NCBI GenBank assembly: GCA_936450465.1 | Contig: OW388290.1 | Span: 22,991,457-23,055,456 of the forward strand | Direction: 5' to 3' | Origin: Gibbula magus | Lineage: Eukaryota > Mollusca > Gastropoda > Trochida > Trochidae | DNA length: 64,000 nt | In this document: piece after piece, positions 1 through 11,885 of the stretch | Position numbering within the stretch: position 1 is the stretch's first letter | Layout: every line of letters begins with the position of its first letter | Translations under genes and position numbers: made by a program | Notes under the pieces: generated by a model | What the model was told of the DNA's origin: nothing | What the model saw: the letters and a program-made list of their open reading frames with translations, nothing else | Databases searched by the model: none

Positions 1-789
1 AAGGTAATCTTCAAATACAGAGGTGTTCAGTAAAATGTACTCACTGCCATCACACTGGAGGTGAAATGTAAGATGAGGTTATCTTCAAATACAGATGTGT
101 TCAGTAAAATTCCTTTAATCTGGTCATAACAGGCAAGCTGAAACAAAATTTCAAAATATTCAAATAACCACACTGTAATTTGACGGGGGTGGCACAAAAA
201 CAGTTCAAAGGGAGGGGTATCGCATGTAGTACTGTAGTTGACTCTGGGCAGAATTTAACGCCAAACTCTTATATTTGAAGGGATTCAGTTCCATAGGATA
301 TAACCATGTTTGCTTTTGACTGTGAAATTGTGATCCTTAAAAGGCATAACACCACCACATAGATCAAATCTATATCATATTTGAATTTGACCAAGACATA
401 TATATACTTTTTAGCTCATCAGGCCTGTAAAGGCCATATTTGTGCATTATAATAATATTAGAATAATCTATTTATCAAACAATATAATCTCTGATGAGCT
501 ACAGAGCCCATGGCTCTATTTTTTACTTATGCAACAGAGTCGGAATATTTTATTGTAACATTTTCAAAATTTTACCCTTGAGGCATAACCCCTAAAAGGC
601 CCAACACAACATAGGTCACTTTCCTTTAGTCTTCAGGTTATACTCCTGAAACAATTTTGGACGCACCTACACATGGACAGACATACACTCCCGTAGCACT
701 ATATCCAAACTTTGCCCTAGCAGGAGTAAAATATAGCTTAGCTGAACTGTTCTTTTAACCTGAAGGTGAACATGCTAACCACCCCTCAC
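1..789. other. Intron of SLC25A10 with a short direct repeat
   Basis: No coding exon was recognised. Because exon 5 ends with a good donor, this stretch should be intron. A stretch of about 35 bp (positions 3-37) recurs at 78-111 with few changes, a 75-bp-spaced direct repeat. At 415-520 AGCTCATCAGG and CTGATGAGCT face each other across about 70 bp, which may be an old foldback element. Confidence 0.5.
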
Positions 790-904
790 CTGTCCCACCG
801 TGACGCACACAGCCCTAGAGCTGGCCATCGTCGCCCCGGAGAAGAGTTTGACCACCCCCTCCTCTCTGAATACTCGGTACAGTCCGTCTACAGCGTGTTT
901 GTAG
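790..904 (-). CDS. SLC25A10: SLC25A10 exon 5 (last exon in window)
   Basis: This exon has 115 nt, acceptor TTACAG and donor GTGAGG. It completes the Asn codon, then encodes YKHAVDGLYRVFREEG and LFSGATMASSRA and ends VTVGQ in phase 0. The following exon, expected to begin with the LxxYDQ segment, was not found between 1 and 789. Confidence 0.92.
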
Positions 905-3900
905 CTGTAATTAGGAAATATAAATGGTTAATATTTTATTCACGTGAAATGTGAAAGATTTGTAGTTAGAGAATAGCAGTATCTTGGTATAACATTATTA
1001 TTCAGATAAACATCACTTTTTATAAATTATATATAATTTTTAATATATACCTACATTACATTATAAACAGTAAACATTCTTAAAGAATTACTTTGCATTA
1101 TGGGAAAGGGTGTTTTCTGTCTTTGAAGATAAATTTATTTTTAATTTGATATCGACTTTAAAAGCAGTTTTATTGCGACATACTGAGGCCTCTAACATTA
1201 TGTTTATGACCATAAGGTTTTTTTAACATCATAATTTTCCATTCATTAGCACATTTGTTTTAATTTGATCGGTGAATGATTCATTACTGCTCATGGAAAA
1301 TTGGATGCCTTTCAGAAGAGCAAGTTTATTAATTCAATTTCATACACAACATTGCACACCTGGCTTGCCCACAGGTGATCTAATTGACCGCCATCTGACC
1401 TTTTGACCCCACAAGTTCATGCAGGTCACACGTCAGACAATGTCACAGCTGGCTTGTTCTCATGTATGTCTGCCTATACAATCTACCTGTGACCCTAATT
1501 TACCTGTAATAGTCCTGCTCTCTTTTAAGGCTTAGGATAAAAATATGTACAAAGCATCTGCAGTTGTATTACTGGATTGCATTGTGTTATGATATTATAT
1601 TAATAGATGGATAGGGATTATCATAGCTTCTAAGATGCCTAGCGGTTAGAACAATCGAAAAAAAGTACTTTATCAGACAATAAAGGTAAAACAAATTATG
1701 ACGTAACAACTGAATGACATTTCCGCTGTTCCACGCATCCCCCTTGTAATCAAGTGTGCCCATGGTAACGTAATGTCAATTCACTTCAGCTGACTGCACT
1801 CATACATCGCAAGCAACACAGTGTGTACTCTTTTCCACGGTTTGTAACTGCTGCAGTCGGCCAAAATTAGCGGTGGGAAACTGAACATCAACTTTTATGA
1901 TAGCAGCAAACAGTTGATTTAGGCAAATGTACCTTCCGCCAAAACGCTGATCAAGCTCTACCCATAATTCCTTTTTGAATGTTGGTCATGTGATTCACGT
2001 TAGTATGCGATCGTGCGATGTGAATGGTTTTAAATTCTAATGTTTTTTAAACCAGTCGTGTTTATTTTCTATTGTCTTGTGAAAACAGTGTAGCATTTAT
2101 CAAGAAACACAGTATTTATAATAAATCAATGCCACAATTTAATTTCAATACTAAATCTACGATTCAAACCATCTTAGGGGGTGGGTTTAAGACATGGAAT
2201 AGCTGTCCGTTGACCCTGTTCATGGATTATTAATATAAAGAATGTAAACAATATTTTTATTTCCAAATATTTGGAAGCAGAATCTGTATCTGATCAAATA
2301 AAGTCACTGCACCCCAATGTGTTTTGTAATAAAGTATTACGTCAAAGCACTCGGACTAACGTTCGCGTGCTTTAACTATAATAGTTCAGGACAAAACTAT
2401 ACTTTATTACAAAACACATTGGGGTACAGCAAACTTTATTTCTTAAATAAAACGTATCTGCATGTTGTGTTGTGGATTATTTTCTGTTATAATGATGCAA
2501 GACTTTTATACATGGCTTGGGATTAAAACTGCATGAAAAGTATCTGTTTGTTGTGTATAACAATGATACACAAATTAACACAATGACTTTCCCTCACATA
2601 TATCTTAGGATACATGTTGTGCTATTTGATTTGATTGCATTGTGTTACATCGTTGAATGTCGGATTATCATTAGTTGCAGTGTGTTACATTATGTTACAG
2701 TTTGTAACAGTATTGTAGAATAGGTGTTACATACTTACTTTCGTCTCTGTTCAGGAGGTAGTTTGACATCATTCTGCATTCTACAAATTAGAACAATGGG
2801 TCACAACAGGGTGATAACAAAGGACCCTAACTATTCAAGCACTGAATAAGGGATGGAATTCAAAGATTATTATAAAATGATGCTAACTAATTTGATGCAC
2901 AGACCTTACAAAGATAACAATGCCAAACAATTTCTCACTTTTCTTTCAATCTATAAATTTCATTTTTAAAATACAGAATCATTATCAAAGAATTTCATGT
3001 AATTTCAGAGCAATTCTTAAGAAACTGAATAGCAGGATTTGTCAAAAACATAATTGTATTGATAACAAAATAAGTGTTTACAAATTAAACAGTTTGATCA
3101 AGAAAACTAAGGATTAAAGATAAAAACCGTTCAGAGAATTAAGATGAAATCACAGGGTGTTAATTAATATTTCAATCTCTTCTACTATCTTGTTAACCCT
3201 ATCTTGGCTTAAGGCAAGACAGACACCATACAGGGATGAGAGATTAAAAGATCCAAAAGAATCATTTATACTTTCTTAAATAAATATGTATTAGTCAATC
3301 AGAATTGCATTACAACAATTTCTGGATATCCAGAACATTAATATAAACACTTGCTGCAAGAACACAGTAATCATTGTGAAATTTTTTAAAAACCTCACAA
3401 ATCAATGACAAAATATAAAGAACTCTATCAAGTTACAATTCACGAAATGTAGCAAGAATAATCATTACATTAGCCAGTGATAGGGACTGGCGTTATTGAT
3501 GCCTTGCATTGGAGTTTGTCTTACATCTAATTTAGTTCTGCATTTCTTCATCTGTCTATTTCAAGTTACAATCTATTCCATAATTTATAAGCAACTTTAT
3601 AACTTATGATTTCATAAAGTTCACAGCTTATTAATTCATTTCAAATAACTTATAACAAACAAGAAGACATAGTCATCAACATCCCCCGCCAGACCAAAGA
3701 ACCTGTTAAAAGGGGAATAATTCGAGCAGAAATAATTTTGCACTTCTCATTTTCATTCCATCAAGGTATCGATACCCTCAAACCACACAACTGAATTGAT
3801 TTTAAACAGTTTCTAAGAAAAGCTATCCCCTTTGAAGATACCTGAATACGAATCAAATTTTCAAACTTCATCAAGTTATCGATACCCTCAGGGCACACAC

Positions 3901-6900
3901 CAAATTTGGTTATCATATCTTGGAGACGGGGGGGAGTTCTGAGAAAAGCTGTCCCCTTTGGAGATACCAGGAACAAAGTCCAAAAATATGGAACAAGGGC
4001 AATAACTCGGAAAAATTATTGCAAACTTCTCATTTTCAACCTCCATCAAGGTATTTATGCCCTCAAGCAATACACCAAATTTGTTATCCTATCTTAAATA
4101 GTTCTGAGAAAAGCTGTCTTCTTTGGAGATGCAAGGAACAAAGTCCAAATATACGGAACAAGGGCAATAACTCCGGAAAAAATAATAGCACGCTTCTCAT
4201 TTTCGAACTCCATCAAGGTATTTATACCCTCAAGCCAAATTTGGTAATCTTATCTTGGACAGTTTTTGAGAAAGCTGTCCCCTTTATCTCGGACGGACGG
4301 ACGCACGCTTCGTGGCTGGGGATAATAATAGGAATCTTTTCTATTCTTACCGAACGTTGACCATATCTGCAGGGGTACCCACAAACCCTCCTGATGACCC
4401 AGCAAAAGCAGCTACCAGCACTTTCTGATAGAAGGGCATTGTCTTGCCGTCTTTAGCTAGATTCTTCTTTACTGTCTCATACAGTGCAAACCTTGTCATG
4501 GAATAAGTCAGCTGAAAGACAAATTTACTTTAATAATGAATATTCCAAGATCCTTGAATTTATGTAAATTTCCCATATCAAATAATCTCAATGATTTCTT
4601 ATTACTGTTTGAAGAAGAGTCCCTACATCCACCACTGCTAAGTGACCAATTTTAGGCACTGCAGCACATTGTTCTTATTGAAATAAAGTGCTCTCACCAA
4701 AAGGTTAAATAAGTTTTACTCTCTAATGTAACAATGTATAGTTTAAACTTTAATAATAAATCGCAAATTTGAGAAAACATATGGATCATCAAAGAGGCAT
4801 TTCAGAAGTGGCAAAGAATAAGGAAAACCATGTATTATGGTCAGCAGATTTCTTTATTACAATATTCAGATTTTCGGCAATATCTTCACCGAAAAGCGTG
4901 CATTCATTCCAAATAAGAAATTGGCTATCCATAGAACTAGTTTTCCATTCCGATATGTTGAGATGTGTTATATAAAAGATATTACCCCGGTACATGAGTA
5001 ACCATGGGACATTTTTTTTCATACCATCTTTCATGTTGATGATATTACAATTTATCACATGTTATTCATACAGAAAATAGTAAATATTGATTTTATCTTC
5101 TTGCATAATTCCAATAATTGACAAAGTCTGCAACAGCTTGTACACTAATGTTGTAACACATCTATTGAAAACATATATGTTTATATCAGAATCAACTGTT
5201 GTTCATTAATTCTGGTCCTGCCACATGACTTGAACATCTGAACATGTATAATGAACATCTAAATTTAAGAACATTGATTTAAGAAATAATTATGTTCACG
5301 AGATCAAAACGGTATGATACAGAAGTTCATCTAGTATCCTCTATGAAGATTCTATATAGCAAACATCACCTGTCTCAAGACAGAAGCAGAGAGTCCGTTG
5401 TACAGCCCGAGTATACCATCACTCTTCACAATCATCACGCCCATCTTCACCAGACCTATCTTCCCCTTCTGTTGGGTCTGGCGGTGCACCTGAATTTTAA
5501 CACTTTACATGCTGAATATATAATCATTGTAAAACCATTCAGAGTTGCCAATTTACAGGAATCACTACTTAATAGAAATAGAAGACGCAGCCCTGAGTGT
5601 ATTATTCTCTCTGCTATGTTTTATTCTATGATAAAGAACAACAACGAGTCTTCTAATTCTTATGACATGCCCTTAAATAGTTACTCGCTTTTCTATAAGA
5701 AACGAGGAGATAAAATTTTGTTTGCATAAACTATGTTTTGAAAATATTAATGCCTATCATCACATTCTCTAGTGTTGGACAATCATAGTGACGTAAAATA
5801 TGACGTCATTTGCTAAGCGACGCTCTATCTGTCATCTAAAATCACGAGGATGTTATATTGTCTCATAAAGCACGCTGTCAGTCCCATTGACCGCCTGTGT
5901 TTTATAGCTGTAGGTATCTTATATTTGTAAATAAAGGTAATAGCAAAGGATCACCAGTAACGGTTATTAAAGATACGGTTTTCCCTCTAATAGGGCCGAA
6001 CCTCAAATAGGAGACGAAGGCTACCTAAAGATGAATAAGAGCCGGGCCTCCAATGAGGGTCCGGCCTTGAATAGAGTCTCGGATTATTTTGTATCAACGA
6101 TTCTCCCTACTAGATATATTCATGTTTAAATGTTCCCAGGCACTAAGACGGTTGAACTACCACATGTAATTGGCTTACATCAAATTGGGAGAAGTTTGTG
6201 TAACTCTCAGAAATTTTAGTCAGTTATCAGAGGTTATCACATGTATTGGTCAAACCTAAAAATAAAATAAGGGCCGGGCCTCAAATAAGAGGCAGACCTC
6301 AATGAGAGCAGGGGGATCGGAGCCCTTGAATGTTAGGAAGGGCCCTGCACCTATTGGAGGAAATATGGTAAGCTTTCCTCTAATATTCCGGGATCTGCCG
6401 GTAAAGACCTGGAGCAGATTTTTTTGGGGGGTGATTAAGGGGTGCAAGGGGTTTTTAAATATGTTGCATGTACACCGCCTCTCTGAAAATTCTTGGATCC
6501 ACCTTTGAGAAGGGTACTTTAACTGTTTTTAGATTGCATTCCATTTTGTTAAAGTATAAGTATCATATTTATAAATTTCATAAATGTATTTCATGTTCAT
6601 CTTCAAATCTAAGTGAATCTTGCCGGACAGGAAAGGATGATATATATCAAGTAATAACTAAAATGACATCACTTTCTGTACTAGGCACTTAAATATGTAG
6701 ATATTCTTGATTACAAAAAAGTTCTTTCAAGAAAGTCTCTATTGGAAATTTTTACTTTTTTTACAAATTTCCATTGAAACAATTATATTTATTACATTAT
6801 GTTTAGAAGTATATTACATATCAAAGAGATTTTCCAACAGAGCTCACACATATTCAAGACATTTTGATTTTTTAAATGATTATCCCATTTTCATGATTCA

Positions 6901-7794
6901 TCATTAAAACTACTTCAGTTTTCTGGACAATTTTGATTAGAATTTGTTTTAAAACAATTTACATTTCCAACCGAACACCTGTACAAGCGCTTCTTAAGAT
7001 AGATATTAAAGGTACAAGGTATGGGTTGATAATGTTTACTAGGTCAGCTAACTACTTTGCATGTAAATGGGTTGTATGGTTTAGTTAAATTCTGTACATG
7101 TAGTCTATAATGATGTTGCATAGTTTCATTGGAATTGAGTAATTATCATATATTTGGCGATACCGTTTGTCAATATGCTAATTGACTGAAATTATTTGAA
7201 CTGAAATCAGCACATATATATTTTGGCATGTTCAAAGTCACATAAAATATAATGAAACAAAATGGATGCATCTTTAAAACTAGTTCAGATTTATGAAAAA
7301 TTTCCATGACATCTTATTTAAATTCTCCATAGGAACTAGTACATGGTCAAAAAACTGTCCAAGAGAAAATCATAAATCCATTAGAACCAGTGCATTTTCA
7401 AGATATTTATCATTAATGCTCCCAATGCTGTGGTCGAGTCATTGTCACAAAGAACACTAGCAATGTAAAGCTGATGTTTGTTGGTGACGTTCATTAGTGA
7501 ATAACATCAACACAGTTTTAAAATTATAACTATGTAACTATTGAACGTAACAGTGTTATCATAACACTTTCAACGTTATGGTTATTGCATCATTACGCAA
7601 CCACTACAGCTGACTGCAGTACATAACTGCATAGGTATATGCATTTCTCTGTATTGTGCATTGTGAGAAGCACGCACCTGTTATGCATATGTTCTCACCT
7701 TCAATAAATCTAGCGGGTGGGTACAGCACGCGGCACCGGCACTTGCAAATCCCCCGAAGTACCACCTCCCCAATCTTTGTTGTTTCTCTGTCAT
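790..7794 (-). CDS. SLC25A10: Mitochondrial dicarboxylate carrier, 3'-truncated by window edge
   Basis: Inner-membrane carrier of the SLC25 family; the dicarboxylate carrier exchanges malate or succinate for phosphate or sulfate compounds. Five exons join in phase on the minus strand: 7699-7794, 5370-5489, 4351-4511, 2739-2780 and 790-904 (534 nt, 178 codons). Exon 1 encodes RWYFGGFASAGAACCTHPLD, with the first carrier signature PLDLLK. Exon 2 encodes LYNGLSASVLRQ, exon 3 ends in GTPADMVNVR, exon 4 continues MQNDVKLPP, and exon 5 has LFSGATMASSRA. NGLSAS and PADxVNVRMQND are characteristic of this carrier rather than of SLC25 in general. The family is usually about 290 residues, so roughly the last 110, including the third repeat, lie left of base 1. 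The start is the ATG at 7794, ten codons before the conserved RWYFGG. All introns are GT-AG and several hold repeats. Confidence 0.93.
905..2738. other. SLC25A10 intron 4
   Basis: AT-rich intron between exons 4 and 5. The only structured object seen is the 113-bp foldback at 2312-2424. Open frames here are short and lack any family resemblance. Confidence 0.7.
2312..2424. repeat. 113-bp foldback element with perfect 25-bp terminal inverted repeats
   Basis: The sequence begins CCCCAATGTGTTTTGTAATA and ends with its exact reverse complement; pairing runs 25 bp without mismatch. A second, inner inverted pair (AAAGCAC and GTGCTTT) lies in the loop. The whole unit could fold into a long hairpin with an internal arm. 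It has no coding capacity. The size and perfect ends suit a very short MITE; a clear target-site duplication was not seen. Confidence 0.85.
2739..2780 (-). CDS. SLC25A10: SLC25A10 exon 4 (42-bp micro-exon)
   Basis: The exon is 42 nt with acceptor TTGTAG and donor GTAAGTAT. Its first base completes the Arg codon of exon 3; the next 13 codons read MQNDVKLPPEQRR, and AA begins an Asn codon finished by exon 5. Family conservation of VRMQND across the junction and exact phasing support an exon this short. Confidence 0.9.
2781..4350. other. SLC25A10 intron 3
   Basis: AT-rich intron. Its first 700 bases (next to exon 3) are occupied by the CCCCGC-ended repeat at 3659-4330. The rest shows no coding or structured feature. 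Confidence 0.7.
3659..4330 (-). repeat. CCCCGC-ended dispersed repeat with internal ~170-bp units
   Basis: The element runs from AAGAAGACATAGTCATCAAC followed by ATCCCCCGCC to the GGACGGACGGACGCACG tract and GGGGATAATAATA. It is the inverted orientation of copies at 30505-31251 and 31294-32462. Inside, a unit of roughly 170 bp recurs, containing GAGAAAAGCTGTCCCCTTTG and ATCAAGGTATTTAT. No transposase is encoded, so it is a non-autonomous element or remnant. Confidence 0.8.
4351..4511 (-). CDS. SLC25A10: SLC25A10 exon 3
   Basis: This exon has 161 nt. It enters in phase 0 after TTTCAG and ends in CG before GTAAG, splitting an Arg codon. It encodes LTYSMTRFALYE and then SSGGFVGTPADMVNVR, the second carrier repeat signature region. 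A repeat element ends about 20 bp downstream of the donor. Confidence 0.93.
4512..5369. other. SLC25A10 intron 2
   Basis: About 860 bp of AT-rich intron between exons 2 and 3. No repeat or coding feature was recognised. Confidence 0.65.
5370..5489 (-). CDS. SLC25A10: SLC25A10 exon 2
   Basis: This exon has 40 codons, phase 0 at both ends, an acceptor reading TTCAG and a donor GTGATG. It encodes the matrix loop (VHRQTQQKGK) and the start of the second helix (LYNGLSASVLRQ), matching the dicarboxylate carrier family closely. Confidence 0.93.
5490..7698. other. SLC25A10 intron 1
   Basis: First intron, about 2.2 kb. It contains a 397-bp MITE at 5974-6370; otherwise it is AT-rich and unremarkable. 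Confidence 0.65.
5974..6370. mobile_element. MITE with imperfect terminal inverted repeats
   Basis: The left end reads TACGGTTTTCCCTCTAATAG and the right end, as reverse complement, reads TACCATATTTCCTCCAATAG, about 16 of 20 positions alike. GGGCCGGGCCTC-like runs recur internally. No open frame encodes a transposase. Similar ends occur on the element at 33606-33801, so the two probably belong to one superfamily. Confidence 0.65.
7699..7794 (-). CDS. SLC25A10: SLC25A10 exon 1
   Basis: This exon has 32 codons from the start ATG and ends in phase 0 at AAG before a GTGAGA donor. It carries the first transmembrane segment and the signature PLDLLK. A longer minus-strand open frame covers the same bases but in the wrong frame. 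Confidence 0.92.
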
Positions 7795-8942
7795 TCTGGA
7801 TATGGAATTCTTGTAAAACAAAATGTCCCGCCTGACGATGTGCTGTCCTCACTTGGCCTCTTCGCGTTTCTTCCGTGTGAGTGAGATATACGGGGTTCGC
7901 TTCCTCCCGGATTAGAATAGCACTGCTTATGACTCCATTGAACGAGTTAGACGTGATAGCACTTATTCGACACACGTTTGTTGTCGGTGTGGGGTCAAGG
8001 GCAGATATATGTGGAGGTTGACGAAGGTTACAATTATCAGAGTTATCCGCCCTTCTCTGTGTCGTCTGCTTTTGTACTGGCATCTAACTAAGACCCTTTC
8101 ATTGCAAGAGGTGATGGATTATTGTGTAATATTCTCTCCAGTTCATCCGTTGTTTTCAACAACTATGGCTGAATACGCATTGTGCGTTTTCTTGTATGAC
8201 ATTATATAAGGTTATATCACCGGCAATCATTAGGAACATAGTGAAAATACAATTGGCGTAACTATGACAAGTACAGCTTAATGTTTTGATGAGTGATTAC
8301 AGCGAACTGACTATAACATCAATCGAACCAAACAAACACGTTCAAACAAACATTATCTGGAATATTAATAACGCAACGAAACCATTTGTAACTATTTCAA
8401 ACACTATTATATAAGAACATCTGATAGGCCTAAACATGGATCGATAAAGTATGCGTACAATAAACCATAAAACAATAAAATCGTAACTCTCAGGAATATA
8501 AACGTTGTAAGGGGAACAAGAACCAGAAAAGCCAAATCAACTAAAACATTGTTCAGTATACTATTAGTAAAAGATAGATATTATGTTAAACAGAGTTGCT
8601 ACTAGCAAGTGTTTCAAAACGTATATCGTCTATGAGATAAGATACCATTCTGTCTGTAACTTCATTTACTCATGAACAGAAAATGATTGCTTACAGCGTG
8701 TGGTTTACGTTCTGATACATCCTGAAGGATCGGGAGACACTTGTACAAAGATGGTACATCAGATCGTGTGACCCTCGAGAGAAGCAAAGTACAGTTATTT
8801 ACTATTAAATAATATAATTACTTAACCTTTTAAAAAATATTTTATACAGACAAAACATACTCTCGTGTGTAAGCGACGTGTTTCAAATAGTATATTTCAA
8901 TCATGCATTAACTTGAATACTATAGTACTAAGTGTACCACTT

Positions 8943-9063
8943 CGAATTTCGTCCCCACACAATCACTGTAAAAGTTCGTCCCCACACAAACACTAAAATT
9001 TCGTCCTCACACAAACCCTGTAGAATTTCGTTCTCACAAACATTACTGAATTTCGTCATCATA
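8943..9063. repeat. Minisatellite, ~26-bp units, 5 copies
   Basis: Five degenerate units share the core AATTTCGTCCCCACACAA, with spacing of 25-28 bp. The later units have drifted (TCGTTCTCACAAA, TCGTCATCAT). This is a simple tandem repeat. Confidence 0.8.
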
Positions 9064-10254
9064 AAATACCGATCGTCGGCCTACTCTGCTTTAATTAATG
9101 TTAGCTTGACAACAATAGGCAGATTTGGAATTAGTTATTATCATAAATATGTTTCATGAATCCTAATGTATTGTTCTAGTATAGCTAACACCATGATTCA
9201 CCATGCACTTATGCACCATGCATGCACGTAACCCAGTTATTGATTGAGTGAAACAGTTACAAAATGTTATAAAATGAAGATGAAATAGCAAACTCAGTGT
9301 AGAAGTCGTAATGTAAAATCCTCTTTGGAAAAGCATCGAGAATTACGTACACTGTTTCGTTGGGTATTCTAGAAGTTGAGGAATGAAGTACTACTTTATG
9401 AATATAACATTGCTTTATTCTATTTAGGCGACGATTCCACTTAGTATGTTTCATGTACAATTGTTTATAATCCTCAGCAATTTTCCATATGTATACTTGG
9501 CATGTCAACGCCATTAGTATCTATGGAGAAACGTCGCCTGTATAGAACAAATAAGTTGTATATCCATTAAATACGTCTTGATTCTCGTTATATTTTCAAA
9601 ATAATTTAGATCATGTGTTACGAATCCCCAAGGTATTGGTTTTATGGAAAGTTAATAATAGTTTGCTTTAAATTGAAATGAAAAACAAAACGAAAACAAT
9701 TGTTAATGTACACCAAAGCAATGAAGAACTCGTGGCTAATTGCTCTTTTCCTTTTGTCATATTACAATTCGCTCATATAGGCCAAATGTAATATATCGAC
9801 AAGACATATACCAATATTAGATTTCTGATATTTAGTTCGGAAAGTGACAAAACCTTGCTATATATGGCCCTTTATGACATAACGAGTATGGATACCACAA
9901 TGAAAGTCTGATATCAAGTTCAGGCAGCGAATCGTATATCAAGTTAAATCAATATGAAATTTACATCCGTGTGTAATACTGAACTGATGATTAGAAGGGA
10001 TTGATTTGCGCAACATTATTATTATTGATCTAAATCACCAAGTATATTAACATTTCTTGAAATATTAACAAAATAAAGATCGTTTCTTTAAAAATAAATT
10101 CGTATAAATAGTAATGTGAGACAAGGTCGTATTTTGTAGTATTTACTTGTTTAATAAGATGATGAAACGTTGGCAAGTCAAGCAGTCGATCTGTACCAGA
10201 CATCAGTTGTCCACAGTGAACAGATTAATTCGGTTGATGTTTTTAGTTTATCGT

Positions 10255-10470
10255 TGATGACAGTACTGAATATGGACACAATGATGATCATGAAGATGTG
10301 TATGATTGTTATGGTAACCCTAATGATGACGATGGTAGATTTGATGATGTGATTACGACAATAACAATGGTTCTGAAGTTATTATGATGATAAGGATGAA
10401 TATCGTTGTTAATATTATATATACTATGATGATTATGATGAATTTGATGTTGATTATAATGATGATAATA
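10255..10470. repeat. Degenerate ATG/GAT trinucleotide repeat
   Basis: The stretch is enriched in ATG and GATGATG triplets with many interruptions, similar in composition to the cleaner tract at 11085-11375. Confidence 0.7.
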
Positions 10471-10990
10471 ACATCTACTGACCTGTTTTTATCAATCAAG
10501 TATTTACGCTCTCTCATGTTTGTATTGCAAATCCTCATGGCATAGTCCACTCGTGTCTTAATTCTCATTTCCTCATTGTAAAACATACTCATGTATTTTA
10601 TTTGTATTTTATCATACATTGTTTTTAGAATGTGTGGTTTTATGCTTATGTTTCTGTACGAGATAATGAATTTGAGAGTACGGGAATGAAACCGAAGGGC
10701 GAGGATGTGGGGTGTGTACGACAAATGTATGTTCTGAATGGGTACGGGAGTGAATAGGATTATTTTATGTGGTCCTTGAATGAGTACATGTGTTGGGATA
10801 GTGGTGAGGGCTGGGTGTTGTTTTTTATAATCATGTTTTATATGTCAATATGATGTATGTACGGCATGTGACACGTAAATAAAATATTCTTCTTCTTCTT
10901 CTTCTTTAGTATTTCAATTTCCTTGACTCAGTTTTCTCCCAATGTTGTTAACATTCTGTATAAATGTATCCTACTTGCTTATACCCCAAC

Positions 10991-11036
10991 ATTCCACCTG
11001 ATGAAGGAGTGAGCATTTACTCCGAAACGTCGAGTA
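10991..11036 (+). ncRNA. Hammerhead-ribozyme-like core (possible Penelope-like element remnant)
   Basis: CTGATGA at 10998-11004 is followed by a hairpin pairing GGAGT (11006-11010) with ACTCC (11019-11023), then GAAAC (11024-11028) and GTC (11029-11031). This order, CUGAUGA, stem II, GAAAC, then a GUC cleavage triplet, is the hammerhead catalytic core. The short ACGT stem III region is self-complementary. From memory, minimal hammerheads with very short helix III occur in Penelope-like retroelements and may act as dimers. Stem I pairing is weak here, so activity is doubtful; motif presence is clear. Confidence 0.5.
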
Positions 11037-11084
11037 TCTACACACTAAAGAAGTTGTTTTCCAGAAAATAATGTTTATTTTCTG

Positions 11085-11222
11085 ATGAAAGTGAGGATGA
11101 TGTATATAATAATGATGATGATGGTGGATATAATGATGATGGTGATGATGAATATAATGATGATGATGATGATGATGATGAATATAATGATGATGATGAT
11201 GATGATGATAATGAAGAATATA

Positions 11223-11261
<39 letters not shown>

Positions 11262-11375
11262 ATGATGATGATGAATATACCGATGATGATGATGAATATT
11301 ATGATGATGATGATGATGATGAATATAATGATGATGAATATTATGGATATGATGATTATGATGACGCTGATGGTG
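11085..11375. repeat. (ATG)n / (GAT)n microsatellite
   Basis: Nearly 290 bp of ATGATG repeats with occasional ATA and GTG interruptions. It produces artefactual poly-Met, poly-Ile and poly-His open frames on both strands. It starts about 50 bp after the hammerhead-like segment. Confidence 0.95.
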
Positions 11376-11879
11376 GATGTGAGGGTGATAATGGTGTACC
11401 AAAACAAGGTGTACATGTATCGTTAGTGGTGTGTCGATGTGGTCCAGAATATACGAGAAGGATATCAGACGTCCATTTAGTAATTTTATTTGTTCGATAC
11501 TTGAATGAAATTGTTCCTATGGTCTTGAAAAAACGTTTCATTGAATTTGAATAAACCATGATTACATACTTTACAAATTTCAAGGTGACCGTGAATTCAT
11601 GTTTCATGAGAGATGCACTTGTCCTTCGTTCTAAGTTGACGTTTTTCTATCGTGTTATGTTTTGTACGTGGACCCTTATTACTGAAAAATGCGAATTAGT
11701 GTGTATCCTATTAACTGTCTGAGGAGAAGGGAAAGTTGACGTTGCAGCTACATTTTCGATACCAAACTCGGTATATCTTCGACCTTTTGTATATCACCAT
11801 TCGTCAAATTATTTCAGCTGTTGACACCATCACACTCTTTCATAAATAAACACAAATAGCAATATTCACATTCAATATG

Positions 11880-11885
11880 TTTATT
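11880..11885 (-). terminator. Candidate polyadenylation signal, minus-strand HSP70
   Basis: AATAAA reads on the minus strand here, about 325 bp past the HSP70 stop codon. AT-rich sequence follows. Other A-rich hexamers exist nearby, so the exact site is uncertain. Confidence 0.35.

Noticed and set aside
7604..8083. 159-residue minus-strand frame spanning SLC25A10 exon 1
   Set aside because: It is in a different frame from the carrier sequence and does not resemble any family; the carrier frame fits splice sites and homologues.
8943..9063. CRISPR-like regular repeat
   Set aside because: Units are contiguous and degenerate with no unique spacers, in a eukaryotic genome.
10971..11426. Poly-His, poly-Ile and poly-Met open frames
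   Set aside because: They are translations of the (ATG)n microsatellite in different frames.
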